Translations under genes and position numbers: made by a program
Shown here: in pieces, positions 25,406 through 33,464 of the stretch
Position numbering within the stretch: position 1 is the stretch's first letter
Layout of the letters: every line of letters begins with the position of its first letter
Notes under the pieces: model-generated
Told to the model about the DNA's origin: nothing
Seen by the model: the letters and a program-made list of their open reading frames with translations, nothing else
The model's database searches: none
NCBI GenBank assembly: GCA_913043905.1
Contig: CAJWNQ010000017.1
Location: forward strand, 1 to 35,460
Source of the DNA: an uncultured Paracoccaceae bacterium
GTDB taxonomy: Bacteria; Pseudomonadota; Alphaproteobacteria; Rhodobacterales; Rhodobacteraceae
Length of the DNA: 35,460 nucleotides
Reading direction: 5' to 3'

Positions 25406-26845
25406 TTAGGTACCACAAAAAGTTTTATAATTTGGATCAATCATTAATGGTGGTTTTGCATATATTTCTTTACCAGCTTTATCTATGAATGGGTCGGTAA
25501 TAATTTCTAAAAGTTGTTCAAACTGTGCATAATCACCATCTATTTCTGCAGCGTTTATGGCTGCTTCAACTAAGTGATTTCTTGGTGTGTATATAGGATT
25601 TTCTTGACGGATACGCTTTGCTATTCCAACCTCTAATAAGATCCTAACCTTGAAAGCCTTGATCCAACTATCAGTTGCGGAGGGATTTACGTAAAGATTA
25701 CGCAAGGGTATTGCATTTCCGTCTGAAAGTTCTGCTAAAGCACGAAATGAAAGAGTAAAATCCACCATATTATCTTTCATAGTCTCAAAGAAGCTATCGA
25801 ATAATTCAGCGTCGTTACTTTTCTTTATTTTAAATCCAAATTTACGGCGCATTTCTTTTAGCCAATAAGATTCATAAATATTTGAGAAGTTATCAATTAT
25901 GTGTGTAGCTTTTTCGGTTGCGATATCAGCATTGTTATGAATTAAAGGTATTAATGCTTCTGCTAATCTTGCAATGTTCCATCGAGCTAACATTGGCTGA
26001 TTAGAATAAGCGTAGCGACCTTGTCTATCTATGGATGAAAAAACTGCATTTGCATCATAATAATCCATAAATGCACAAGGACCATAATCAATAGTTTCAC
26101 CTGACAATGTGACGTTATCAGTATTCATTACGCCATGAATAAACCCAAGACCCATCCATTTTGATATTAGATATGCTTGATTATTTGTGGCGTATTCTAA
26201 TAGTTTTAAATAAGGATTGTCACTCTTTGCTGCTTCTGGATAATGACGATTTATAGTATAGTCAGCCAATTGCCTGAGTTTATCTATTTCTTGGCGAGCG
26301 GCAAAGAATTGAAAGGTACCAACTCTTATATGGCTGCTTGCTGTACGCGTTAATACAGCGCCTGTTTGCGCTGTTTCTCGTTGGATGCGTTCGCCAGTAG
26401 TGGTTGCGGCTAATGCCCGAGTCGTAGGGACGCCAAGCGCATGCATTGCTTCTGCTATCAAATATTCTCTCAAAACGGGGCCAAGCCCAGCTTTACCATC
26501 GCCATTACGTGAAAATACTGTGGGGCCTGAACCTTTTAATTGTATGTCGAACCTAACTCCTGATGGTGTGAGTATTTCACCTAATAAAAGTGCACGGCCA
26601 TCACCTAGCTGTGGCGAAAAGTTACCAAATTGATGCCCAGCATATGCTTGTGCCAAAGTTTCTGCACCATTAGGCTTTACTGCCCCAGAACAAATGGCAG
26701 TAAGGTTAAGGTTGGCGATGTCTAACCCAAGTTCATTAGAAAGAGTATTATTAAACTTAATGAGTTTAGGATTGGCTGGAATTACTGCATCGCATGGGGC
26801 GTAGAAACCTTCTAGGTCTCGAAAGTATGTGTTATCAAATTTCAT
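25406..26845 (-). CDS. selO: protein adenylyltransferase SelO (YdiU)
   Basis: A pseudokinase-fold enzyme that transfers AMP from ATP to protein Ser/Thr/Tyr. Relatives act in redox stress, with glutaredoxin and sucA among reported targets in E. coli. The 479-residue protein has the N-terminal YAGHQFGNF and LGDGRALLLGE, the nucleotide-binding LKGSGPTVFSRNGDGKAG and the catalytic HGVMNTDN and DYGP. It ends in Cys-Gly-Thr, matching the Cys (or selenocysteine) third from the C-terminus that is typical of the family. No sign of a UGA-coded selenocysteine; the codon there is an ordinary Cys codon. Confidence 0.93.
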   Translation of the reverse strand: MKFDNTYFRDLEGFYAPCDAVIPANPKLIKFNNTLSNELGLDIANLNLTAICSGAVKPNGAETLAQAYAGHQFGNFSPQLGDGRALLLGEILTPSGVRFDIQLKGSGPTVFSRNGDGKAGLGPVLREYLIAEAMHALGVPTTRALAATTTGERIQRETAQTGAVLTRTASSHIRVGTFQFFAARQEIDKLRQLADYTINRHYPEAAKSDNPYLKLLEYATNNQAYLISKWMGLGFIHGVMNTDNVTLSGETIDYGPCAFMDYYDANAVFSSIDRQGRYAYSNQPMLARWNIARLAEALIPLIHNNADIATEKATHIIDNFSNIYESYWLKEMRRKFGFKIKKSNDAELFDSFFETMKDNMVDFTLSFRALAELSDGNAIPLRNLYVNPSATDSWIKAFKVRILLEVGIAKRIRQENPIYTPRNHLVEAAINAAEIDGDYAQFEQLLEIITDPFIDKAGKEIYAKPPLMIDPNYKTFCGT

Positions 26846-27027
26846 ATGACGACTATGCCTGAGATTTTTGGTAGGTGTAAAGCGCAGTATAATTAGTTTA
26901 CGAGTTAAAATTTTTTAAGATAAGTATTAGTCTGTTTATATCAAATTTTTATAAGAACGTGCTAATTAGAATTAAATTTTTAATCTTCTAACTTGATCCT
27001 GTATCTAGTTTGCAATAAATCCAATTT

Positions 27028-27546
27028 ATGTCTTTATTGCCAATTCTTTTACACCCTGATCCACGCTTGAAAAAAGCCTGTGAACCAGTACTTAATGTTG
27101 ATTCAAAAATTCAAAAATTAGCAAATTCAATGATTGAAACTATGTATGATGCTCCAGGGGTTGGATTGGCAGCGCCTCAAGTGGCTTCTATGGTTCGCTT
27201 ATTCGTTATGGATTGCACTGACAGCGAGGCGGAAGACCACCCATTAGTGCTGATAAACCCTCAAATAACTTGGATATCAGAGGATTTAAATGTGCATTCT
27301 GAAGGATGTTTGTCATTGCCTGAATTATTTGATGATGTCGAACGCCCATCACAAGTAAGAATGTCATTTTTAGATATTCAGGGAAAAGTTCATGAGCAAC
27401 AGTTTGATGGTCTTTGGGCAACGTGTGCTCAACATGAATTGGATCATCTGAATGGTGTTTTATTTATAGATCACTTAACTCGGATGAAGCGATCTATGAT
27501 GACTAAAAAGATGGTAAAATTAAAAAAAGAATTGGTTCGTAATTAA
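27028..27546 (+). CDS. def: peptide deformylase
   Basis: Removes the formyl group from the N-terminal Met of new proteins. All three family motifs are intact: GVGLAAPQ (44-51), EGCLS with metal-ligand Cys94, and QHELDH with His136, catalytic Glu137 and His140. The 172-residue length is normal. It is the first gene of a tight def-def-fmt operon; its TAA shares a base with the next ATG (TAATG). No good Shine-Dalgarno precedes the ATG. Confidence 0.96.
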   Translation: MSLLPILLHPDPRLKKACEPVLNVDSKIQKLANSMIETMYDAPGVGLAAPQVASMVRLFVMDCTDSEAEDHPLVLINPQITWISEDLNVHSEGCLSLPELFDDVERPSQVRMSFLDIQGKVHEQQFDGLWATCAQHELDHLNGVLFIDHLTRMKRSMMTKKMVKLKKELVRN

Positions 27547-28055
27547 TGGCAGTTCATACGTTTATTAAATTTCCAGATAAACGATTGATGATTAAGTGCA
27601 ATCCAGTTGTATCTATTAGTGATCTAGAGCGCAAAATTTGGCGTGATATGTTTGATAGCATGTATAATATGCCTGGGGTTGGCCTTGCTGCCTGTCAGAT
27701 TGGGATTATTCGGGCGCTTGCAGTAGTAGATGCTGGTGATGGAAGGGATAAACCTGTATCTATGGCAAACCCAGTAATATTACATGCTTCAGCAGTGCTG
27801 GTTGAGCGTCAAGAGGGTAGCCCTAACTTGCCTGGGGTATTGGCTAATATAAAGCGACCTCGAGCTGTTACTGTAGGATTTATGAATGAGAACTCTGTAC
27901 AAATTGAACGTGATTTTGTTGGACTTTGGGCTACCTCTGTTCAACATCAGATTGATCATCTAAATGGAGTAATGTTTTTTGATCATTTAAGTAAGGTGAA
28001 GCGAAAAATGTTAATTATCAAGTCGCAAAAGCTAGCAAAACAAGGATTGATTTAA
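27546..28055 (+). CDS. degenerate peptide deformylase-like protein
   Basis: A 169-residue paralogue of the preceding deformylase. Motif 1 survives with a change (GVGLAACQ). In motif 2 EGCLS has become EGSPN, so the metal-ligand Cys is Ser92. In motif 3 HELDH is HQIDH, so the catalytic Glu is Gln135. With ligand and general base both lost it is unlikely to deformylate peptides. The frame is clean and the gene is translationally coupled on both sides (TAATG at 27546 and 28055), so it is probably kept for another role, perhaps binding formyl-Met peptides or partnering Def or Fmt. Second deformylase-like copies before fmt are, to my knowledge, common in Rhodobacterales. Confidence 0.85.
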   Translation: MAVHTFIKFPDKRLMIKCNPVVSISDLERKIWRDMFDSMYNMPGVGLAACQIGIIRALAVVDAGDGRDKPVSMANPVILHASAVLVERQEGSPNLPGVLANIKRPRAVTVGFMNENSVQIERDFVGLWATSVQHQIDHLNGVMFFDHLSKVKRKMLIIKSQKLAKQGLI

Positions 28056-28957
28056 TGCGTATAATTTTTATGGGTACGCCAAATTTTTCAGTGCCTATTT
28101 TGAACGCAATAATAGATGCAGGGCATGAAATTGTTGCTGTTTATTGCCAGCCGCCACGGCCAGCTGGGCGTGGTAAAAAAGATCGCCTTTCTCCAGTTCA
28201 TCAACGTGCAAATATTTTGGGGTTAAATGTAAAACATCCAATTAATTTTAATACTAACCAAACAGTTACTGATTTTGCTGAATTAAATGCAGATATTGCA
28301 ATTGTTGTAGCGTATGGAATGATATTACCTCAAGTCATATTAAACTCTACACATCAAGGATGTTTGAATATTCATGCTAGCCTTTTACCTAGGTGGCGTG
28401 GAGCTGCACCGATTCACCGCGCAGTTATGGCAGGGGATAAAACAACTGGAATTTGCATTATGCAGATGGATTCTGGTCTTGATACGGGCGCGGTGCTTCT
28501 TAGTGAGGAAGTAAGTATATTAGAAACTGATACTACTGCCACTTTGCATGATCGCTTAGCTGTTATTGGTGCGTTGAATGTAGTTGATGCTTTGGCCCGT
28601 TTGAATGATCTTGAAATGAAACCACAAGCTCTTGAGGGTATTATTTATGCCCATAAAATTAAGAAGGCTGAGGCACAGATTAATTGGTCAGGTTCTGCGC
28701 AAGAGGTCGATTGCCATATCCGTGGTTTGTCACCATTTCCTGGGGCATGGTTTAATGATGGAGATCAGCGAATAAAAGTTTTGATGAGTCACGTTGTAAA
28801 TGGTTTTGGTAATAATGGCGAAGTAATTGGTCAAGTATCTGTTGCCTGTCAAACAGGTGCAGTAGCACTAACCAATCTACAACGGCCTGGTAAAGGTGCT
28901 ATGAAAGCTGAAGTTTTCATTCAGGGTTATTCATTGCCGATTGGGAAAATTTTGTAG
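28055..28957 (+). CDS. fmt: methionyl-tRNA formyltransferase
   Basis: Formylates Met-tRNA(fMet) with 10-formyl-THF to start translation. The N-terminal formyltransferase domain begins [16 protein letters not shown] and has the [14 protein letters not shown] catalytic motif (Asn-His-Asp set: [16 protein letters not shown]). The C-terminal tRNA-binding domain (about 205-300) has [11 protein letters not shown]. Slightly short at 300 residues but intact. It is the last gene of the def-def-fmt operon, and its ATG overlaps the preceding stop by one base. Confidence 0.96.
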   Translation: MRIIFMGTPNFSVPILNAIIDAGHEIVAVYCQPPRPAGRGKKDRLSPVHQRANILGLNVKHPINFNTNQTVTDFAELNADIAIVVAYGMILPQVILNSTHQGCLNIHASLLPRWRGAAPIHRAVMAGDKTTGICIMQMDSGLDTGAVLLSEEVSILETDTTATLHDRLAVIGALNVVDALARLNDLEMKPQALEGIIYAHKIKKAEAQINWSGSAQEVDCHIRGLSPFPGAWFNDGDQRIKVLMSHVVNGFGNNGEVIGQVSVACQTGAVALTNLQRPGKGAMKAEVFIQGYSLPIGKIL

Positions 28958-28982
28958 AATTTCAATAGTTGTTTATTTTACT

Positions 28983-29438
28983 TTATTTAGATTTAAATGG
29001 TGCCATACCATTACGTGCTAATTCATCGGCTTCTTCATTTTCTACGTGACCGGCATGCCCTTTGATCCATTCCCAAGAAACTTCATGGCGTTGTGTGGCA
29101 ACATCTAACTTCTTCCAAAGCTCTTCGTTTTTGACTGCTTTCTTTGCTGCAGTTTTCCATCCATTTTTTTTCCAACTAGAGATCCATTTTGTCATACCAT
29201 CTTTGACATATGAGCTGTCTGTAACAATAGTAATTGAACTTGGCCGCTGTAAAGCCTCTAAGGCCATAATTGCAGCGGTTAGTTCCATTTGATTATTTGT
29301 AGTTTCAGCTGAGCCACCTGATAAACTTCGAGTTTTCATGGTAGTTTCACCATCTTTTGCAAGCAGTAAGACACCCCAACCACCCGGACCTGGGTTTCCA
29401 GAGCATGCACCGTCAGTATAAGCATAAAGTTTAGGCAT
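28983..29438 (-). CDS. rnhA: ribonuclease HI
   Basis: Cuts the RNA strand of RNA-DNA hybrids. The 151-residue protein has the DEDD active site: Asp9 in [16 protein letters not shown], Glu52 in NNQMELTA, Asp74 in VTDSSYV and a C-terminal Asp in [10 protein letters not shown]. The basic handle [16 protein letters not shown] (about 88-105) is present. It overlaps the preceding methyltransferase gene by eight bases and is the last gene of the ispH-DUF3429-methyltransferase-rnhA operon. Confidence 0.96.
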   Translation of the reverse strand: MPKLYAYTDGACSGNPGPGGWGVLLLAKDGETTMKTRSLSGGSAETTNNQMELTAAIMALEALQRPSSITIVTDSSYVKDGMTKWISSWKKNGWKTAAKKAVKNEELWKKLDVATQRHEVSWEWIKGHAGHVENEEADELARNGMAPFKSK

Positions 29439-30036
29439 AAGCGGTCACAATCATAAATGGTTCAAGTGCACCAGTCATTGAAATAGTTCCATTTGTATCG
29501 ATGCGCTGTGAGTGGAGACTGAAACCTGCAGAAATTAACAAAGAACTTAATTCGTTTGGTTGATAAAATGTGTAGTTTCGACCTAATTTATCACGTTTTT
29601 CACCATTACCGATTTTTAAGCCAAGGTGTAAATAACCGCTTGGTTTGAGTGCCGTAAATATACGAGATAAATTTGAAGGCATTTCGGAACGTGGAGCATG
29701 TAAAAGAGAGAAGTTAGCCCATATTGAGTTATATTTTTTTATATCATCAAGTTCATTGAAATCTGCATGCACTGCGTTAATACCAAAGTGTTTGGCTGCA
29801 ATGCGTACCATTTCTAAGCTGCCATCACTGGCATGAACAGTTAGCCCAGCGGCACGCATCATTGCGGCTGAGTTGCCTGGACCACAACCAAAGTCTAATA
29901 CATCTCCCCCCGGTGGGGTAGCTGCAATAAATGACCGTAAGTCACTATCAGGTTTTTTTCGACTTGTTTTATCAAGGTAAACTTGTGCCGATGAATCATA
30001 GTAAGCAATAGTTTTTTTATCCAAAATTATTTCCAA
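29431..30036 (-). CDS. SAM-dependent class I methyltransferase
   Basis: A 201-residue Rossmann-fold methyltransferase. Motif I is [11 protein letters not shown] (about 45-55), followed by an acidic residue at the end of the second strand ([15 protein letters not shown]) and motif IV-like [16 protein letters not shown]. Substrate unknown. The frame is open from a TTG at 30036; a second TTG at 30024 overlaps the stop of the upstream DUF3429 gene and would be a coupled start. I give the longer form without strong evidence. The ispH cluster context gives no clue to substrate. Confidence 0.82.
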   Translation of the reverse strand: MEIILDKKTIAYYDSSAQVYLDKTSRKKPDSDLRSFIAATPPGGDVLDFGCGPGNSAAMMRAAGLTVHASDGSLEMVRIAAKHFGINAVHADFNELDDIKKYNSIWANFSLLHAPRSEMPSNLSRIFTALKPSGYLHLGLKIGNGEKRDKLGRNYTFYQPNELSSLLISAGFSLHSQRIDTNGTISMTGALEPFMIVTAYA

Positions 30037-30499
30037 TCATGGTTGCTATAAAAAACCTAAATTGAAATAATATTAAAATTGTAATAACGGTAAGTGTAAG
30101 AGGTATTCGTAAGCGAAGCCACCAAAGAGGGGCCATACCGAGTAATTTAAAATAAACATCAATAGGTAGAAGAAAAGCAAAACCAATACCAATAATTATG
30201 AATTGATATTGGCTTGGAAATAATAAGGCTCCTAGGATATAAAGAGTAGGCAGAACAGAAATAATATAGAGGAATGGTCTCTGAACTTTTGCATTTGCCG
30301 AAAATCCCCAGAAAGATCCAGCCATAAAGCATAAAATAATTATTGAATAATTTAGCTGAAGATGAGCGCTATTTGTATTTATAATATTACTTAATAGAGT
30401 ATCAAGGGTGAGATGGAAACTTGAAAAAAGTGCAATAAAAAAAGGTATCAAACCCAAAGTACCTAATACTTTTGCGGGCATTGGAACTCTGTGTTTCAT
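30017..30499 (-). CDS. DUF3429 (TMEM69-like) membrane protein
   Basis: A 160-residue membrane protein with five or so hydrophobic segments (about 9-28, 48-66, 75-95, 98-117, 130-152). It has the DUF3429 pattern: [14 protein letters not shown] at the start, FMAGSFWGF in the second segment and the closing [12 protein letters not shown]. Function is unknown. The ATG overlaps the ispH TGA (ATGA) and the end overlaps the methyltransferase, so it is held tightly in this operon. Confidence 0.85.
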   Translation of the reverse strand: MKHRVPMPAKVLGTLGLIPFFIALFSSFHLTLDTLLSNIINTNSAHLQLNYSIIILCFMAGSFWGFSANAKVQRPFLYIISVLPTLYILGALLFPSQYQFIIIGIGFAFLLPIDVYFKLLGMAPLWWLRLRIPLTLTVITILILFQFRFFIATMIGNNFG

Positions 30500-31446
30500 G
30501 TTTTTTCGCGTAATATGCGTGGTACTTTAAATTCAACATTTTCTACGGCGGTTTCAACAATTTTTTGTGTTACGTCATAGCGATCTGTTATTGCAGCTAT
30601 TACTTCATTTATCAATATTTCTGGGGCTGAAGCCCCAGCTGTTATGCCAATTGATTTTACACCACTTAATGCACGCCAGTCTATATCTGATGCACGTTGT
30701 ACCATTTGGGAGTAGGCGCATCCAGATGATTTACCAACCTCTACAAGACGTTTTGAGTTAGAAGAGTTTGGAGCACCAATAACTAATAATGCGTCAACTT
30801 TTGGGGCAACTGATTTGACGGCTTCTTGGCGATTTGTAGTTGCATAGCAAATATCTTCTTTGTGTGGGCCAACAATATTTGGAAAGCGTGCCTTAAGCGC
30901 AGAAACAATTTCAATGGTGTCATCAACCGATAAGGTTGTTTGAGTAATATAAGCTAATTTGTTAGAATTGCGGGGGGATATATTTAATACGTCTTCGGGG
31001 GTTTCTACTAAAAGCACTTCACCCTTGGGAAGTTGCCCCATGGTGCCTATAGTTTCTGGATGGCCCTCATGGCCAATCATTACCATTTGTAATCCCTTTG
31101 AGTAATGGCGCTCAGCTTCAATATGAACTTTGCTTACAAGTGGGCAGGTGGCGTCAACATATATCATTTCACGAGCTTGTGCCGCGTCTGGAACCGATTT
31201 GGGGACACCATGAGCCGAAAATATAACAGGTCGATCATTTGGACACTCTTCGAGTTCTTCCACAAATATGGCGCCCTTTGCCCTTAATTCATCTACAACA
31301 TATTTATTATGAACAATTTCGTGGCGGACAAAAATGGGGGCACCCCATTTTTCCAATGCCATTTCAACTATCTTAATAGCACGATCCACTCCTGCGCAAA
31401 ATCCGCGTGGTGCTGCTAAGTAAAGGTCTAAAACTGGTTTTGTCAT
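30496..31446 (-). CDS. ispH: 4-hydroxy-3-methylbut-2-enyl diphosphate reductase
   Basis: The last enzyme of the MEP isoprenoid pathway, making IPP and DMAPP; it carries an iron-sulfur cluster. The three cluster cysteines are present: PRGFCAGV (Cys17), DATCPLV (near 102) and [11 protein letters not shown] (near 199). EIVHN (substrate His) and [11 protein letters not shown] are also there. The 316-residue length is normal. It heads a four-gene overlapping operon with DUF3429, a methyltransferase and rnhA. A 330-base AT-rich spacer lies upstream. Confidence 0.96.
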   Translation of the reverse strand: MTKPVLDLYLAAPRGFCAGVDRAIKIVEMALEKWGAPIFVRHEIVHNKYVVDELRAKGAIFVEELEECPNDRPVIFSAHGVPKSVPDAAQAREMIYVDATCPLVSKVHIEAERHYSKGLQMVMIGHEGHPETIGTMGQLPKGEVLLVETPEDVLNISPRNSNKLAYITQTTLSVDDTIEIVSALKARFPNIVGPHKEDICYATTNRQEAVKSVAPKVDALLVIGAPNSSNSKRLVEVGKSSGCAYSQMVQRASDIDWRALSGVKSIGITAGASAPEILINEVIAAITDRYDVTQKIVETAVENVEFKVPRILREKT

Positions 31447-31776
31447 ATGAGTGTTTTAAACTGCAAAACGATAGTTATACAATGGAATTTAAGTTAATTT
31501 TATTAAAACATCAAAAGTTAACACACTTGCCCCAAAATACTTTGCATCCAATGTAATTATAATTTTGAAGAATGTGTTGTGAAAGTGCTGATGTAAACAT
31601 GTATTGCGATTATAATAAACTCAAATATTAGAAAAATTTAACCGAGTATTATAAAGTTAAGTATATAGCTTCTCATATCACTGAATGATGAATTAAAAGC
31701 TGTAAATGCTAAATTTGATTTAGAATTTCACATATTTTAAAATATTATTATAAATATACTAAATAATATATTTTGA
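31447..31776. other. AT-rich spacer upstream of ispH, no gene seen
   Basis: 330 bases between the NYN gene and ispH, both read on the minus strand. It should hold the ispH promoter and the 3' end of the NYN transcript. I found no coding frame, RNA gene or classical terminator; an AT-only inverted repeat lies near 31735-31772. The length stands out in this tightly packed window. Confidence 0.5.
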
Positions 31777-32304
31777 TCATGAGGATCGCCCAATAATACC
31801 GCGTAAGTCCTCAAGTTCGATAAAGTTATCTGCTTGGCGGCGTAAATCGTCTGAAATCATTGATGGTTGAGAGTGAGTTGTTGATACTATTGACACACGC
31901 ACACCTTGGCGTTGAATTGATTCAACAAGAGAACAAAAATCACCATCACCTGAAAATATAACTATGTGATCTAAGTGAGGGGCCAACTCCATTGCGTCTA
32001 CAGCAAGTTCTATGTCCATATTTCCCTTAACTTTGCGTTTTCCCAAAGAATCCCTATATTCTTTTGCCGGCTTTGTAACCAATGTGAAGCCATTGTAACT
32101 GAGCCAATCTACGAGGGGCCGAAGTGGTGAGTTTTCGTCGTCCTCTAACAAGGCAGTGTAGTAATAAGCACGCAATAGTTTTCCACGCCTCATGAACTCT
32201 TTTTTTAAAAGTTTATAATCAATGTCTAAATTAATAGCCTTTAATGAGGCATGGAGATTCGAGCCGTCTATAAATAGACCTAACCGTTCATTGGGAAAAA
32301 ACAT
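31777..32304 (-). CDS. NYN-domain (LabA/DUF88) putative ribonuclease
   Basis: A 175-residue PIN-like nuclease-fold protein. Acidic residues at the expected places include LFIDGSNLHASL (Asp13), KGNMDIELAVDAM (Asp in the middle) and IFSGDGDFCSLVESIQRQG (the paired Asp motif). NYN proteins are thought to cut or process RNA with a metal ion. The LabA subfamily call comes from the DGSN and SGDGDF motifs. It is divergent from folK, a neighbourhood I know from Rhodobacterales (NYN-folK-rpoZ-rel). RNA target unknown. Confidence 0.88.
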   Translation of the reverse strand: MFFPNERLGLFIDGSNLHASLKAINLDIDYKLLKKEFMRRGKLLRAYYYTALLEDDENSPLRPLVDWLSYNGFTLVTKPAKEYRDSLGKRKVKGNMDIELAVDAMELAPHLDHIVIFSGDGDFCSLVESIQRQGVRVSIVSTTHSQPSMISDDLRRQADNFIELEDLRGIIGRSS

Positions 32305-32417
32305 AACTTGTCCTTTTGTAAAACTTCATCAATAAAAAGAATAATTGGTTTCTAATGCAAAATATCTTAAATTTTAACATAATCTTTTATCCATGAAAAT
32401 TAAATGATCAATAGTTG

Positions 32418-33002
32418 ATGTCACACCATAACTCCAAGAAAATACTTTTGGCACTAGGTTCCAATGTCTCTAGTGATTTGCAGGATTCATACGATCTGAT
32501 TAAAAAATCAATAAGTGAATTATGTAAAAAAACTATTAAAAAAATAGATATTAGTAACTTTTATCAGACACCTGCTTTTCCTATTGGTGCGGGACCTGAT
32601 TTTATAAATTGTGTTATTTCAGCATACACAGAGTTAGATCCTGTAATTTTACTTGAAGAGCTTCATTCGATTGAAGCTAAATTTGGTAGAAAAAGATTAA
32701 AGCGTTGGGGGCAGAGAACTCTAGATATTGATTTGTTAGATTATGATTCTAAAATAAAGCCTAATATTACTTATGTTCAAGAATGGTTAAATATGCCATT
32801 CGATAAACAATTGAAACAAACCCCTAACCAATTGATATTGCCTCACCCACGGCTTCAAGAACGTGCATTTGTACTCATCCCAATGGCTGATGTTGCACCT
32901 GATTGGATGCACCCCATATTGTGTAAAACGACTTTGGAAATGCGTGATACTTTATCATTAAAAATATTAAATGAAATTCGATATTTCATTAGGCCAGATT
33001 AA
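32418..33002 (+). CDS. folK: 2-amino-4-hydroxy-6-hydroxymethyldihydropteridine diphosphokinase
   Basis: Activates the pterin with ATP for folate synthesis. The 194-residue HPPK protein has the N-terminal LLALGSN, the GPDFINCV segment, the signature KRWGQRTLDIDLLDYD and the closing LPHPRLQERAFVLIPMADVAPDW. I chose ATG 32418; a TTG one codon earlier is also open. There is no strong Shine-Dalgarno. It is codirectional with rpoZ. Divergent from the NYN gene. Confidence 0.93.
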   Translation: MSHHNSKKILLALGSNVSSDLQDSYDLIKKSISELCKKTIKKIDISNFYQTPAFPIGAGPDFINCVISAYTELDPVILLEELHSIEAKFGRKRLKRWGQRTLDIDLLDYDSKIKPNITYVQEWLNMPFDKQLKQTPNQLILPHPRLQERAFVLIPMADVAPDWMHPILCKTTLEMRDTLSLKILNEIRYFIRPD

Positions 33003-33081
33003 GTGAACTGCTCTTGCCATTTTTATAAAAACACAGTAAGAAATGCCTCTTGTAGATATCATGAAAACTTGGAGTTCCTAG

Positions 33082-33432
33082 ATGGCACGTGTAACTGTAG
33101 AAGATTGTGTTGATAAAGTACCAAATCGATTTGATTTAGTAATGCTAGCCGCACATCGTGCGCGCGAAATATCTTCTGGATCAGAATTAACTGTATCACG
33201 TGATAATGATAAAAACCCAGTAGTAGCTTTGCGTGAGATTGCTGAGGAAACACTAAGTGCTGCAAACTTACACGAAGCAGCAGTTCAAAGTTACCAGACT
33301 CAAATTGAAGTTGATGAGCCAGAAGAAGATGAAATGGCGCTGTTGATGGGTGGTGGCGATGATAAGCCAGGTGATGACATGAATGATGAAAATTTGTTAC
33401 GCGCACTTATGGAAGCTCAGGTAGCCAAATAA
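33082..33432 (+). CDS. rpoZ: RNA polymerase subunit omega
   Basis: A small subunit that helps assemble RNA polymerase and, in Proteobacteria, forms part of one (p)ppGpp site. The 116-residue protein begins [29 protein letters not shown], the usual omega N-terminus, with [13 protein letters not shown] following. The C-terminal third is acidic ([20 protein letters not shown]), a known alphaproteobacterial extension. GGAG lies upstream of the ATG. It precedes the rel/spoT gene, the common rpoZ-spoT pairing. Confidence 0.95.
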   Translation: MARVTVEDCVDKVPNRFDLVMLAAHRAREISSGSELTVSRDNDKNPVVALREIAEETLSAANLHEAAVQSYQTQIEVDEPEEDEMALLMGGGDDKPGDDMNDENLLRALMEAQVAK

Positions 33433-33464
33433 GTGGGCTTTGGCCTATTTTTAGGACCGGCTAA

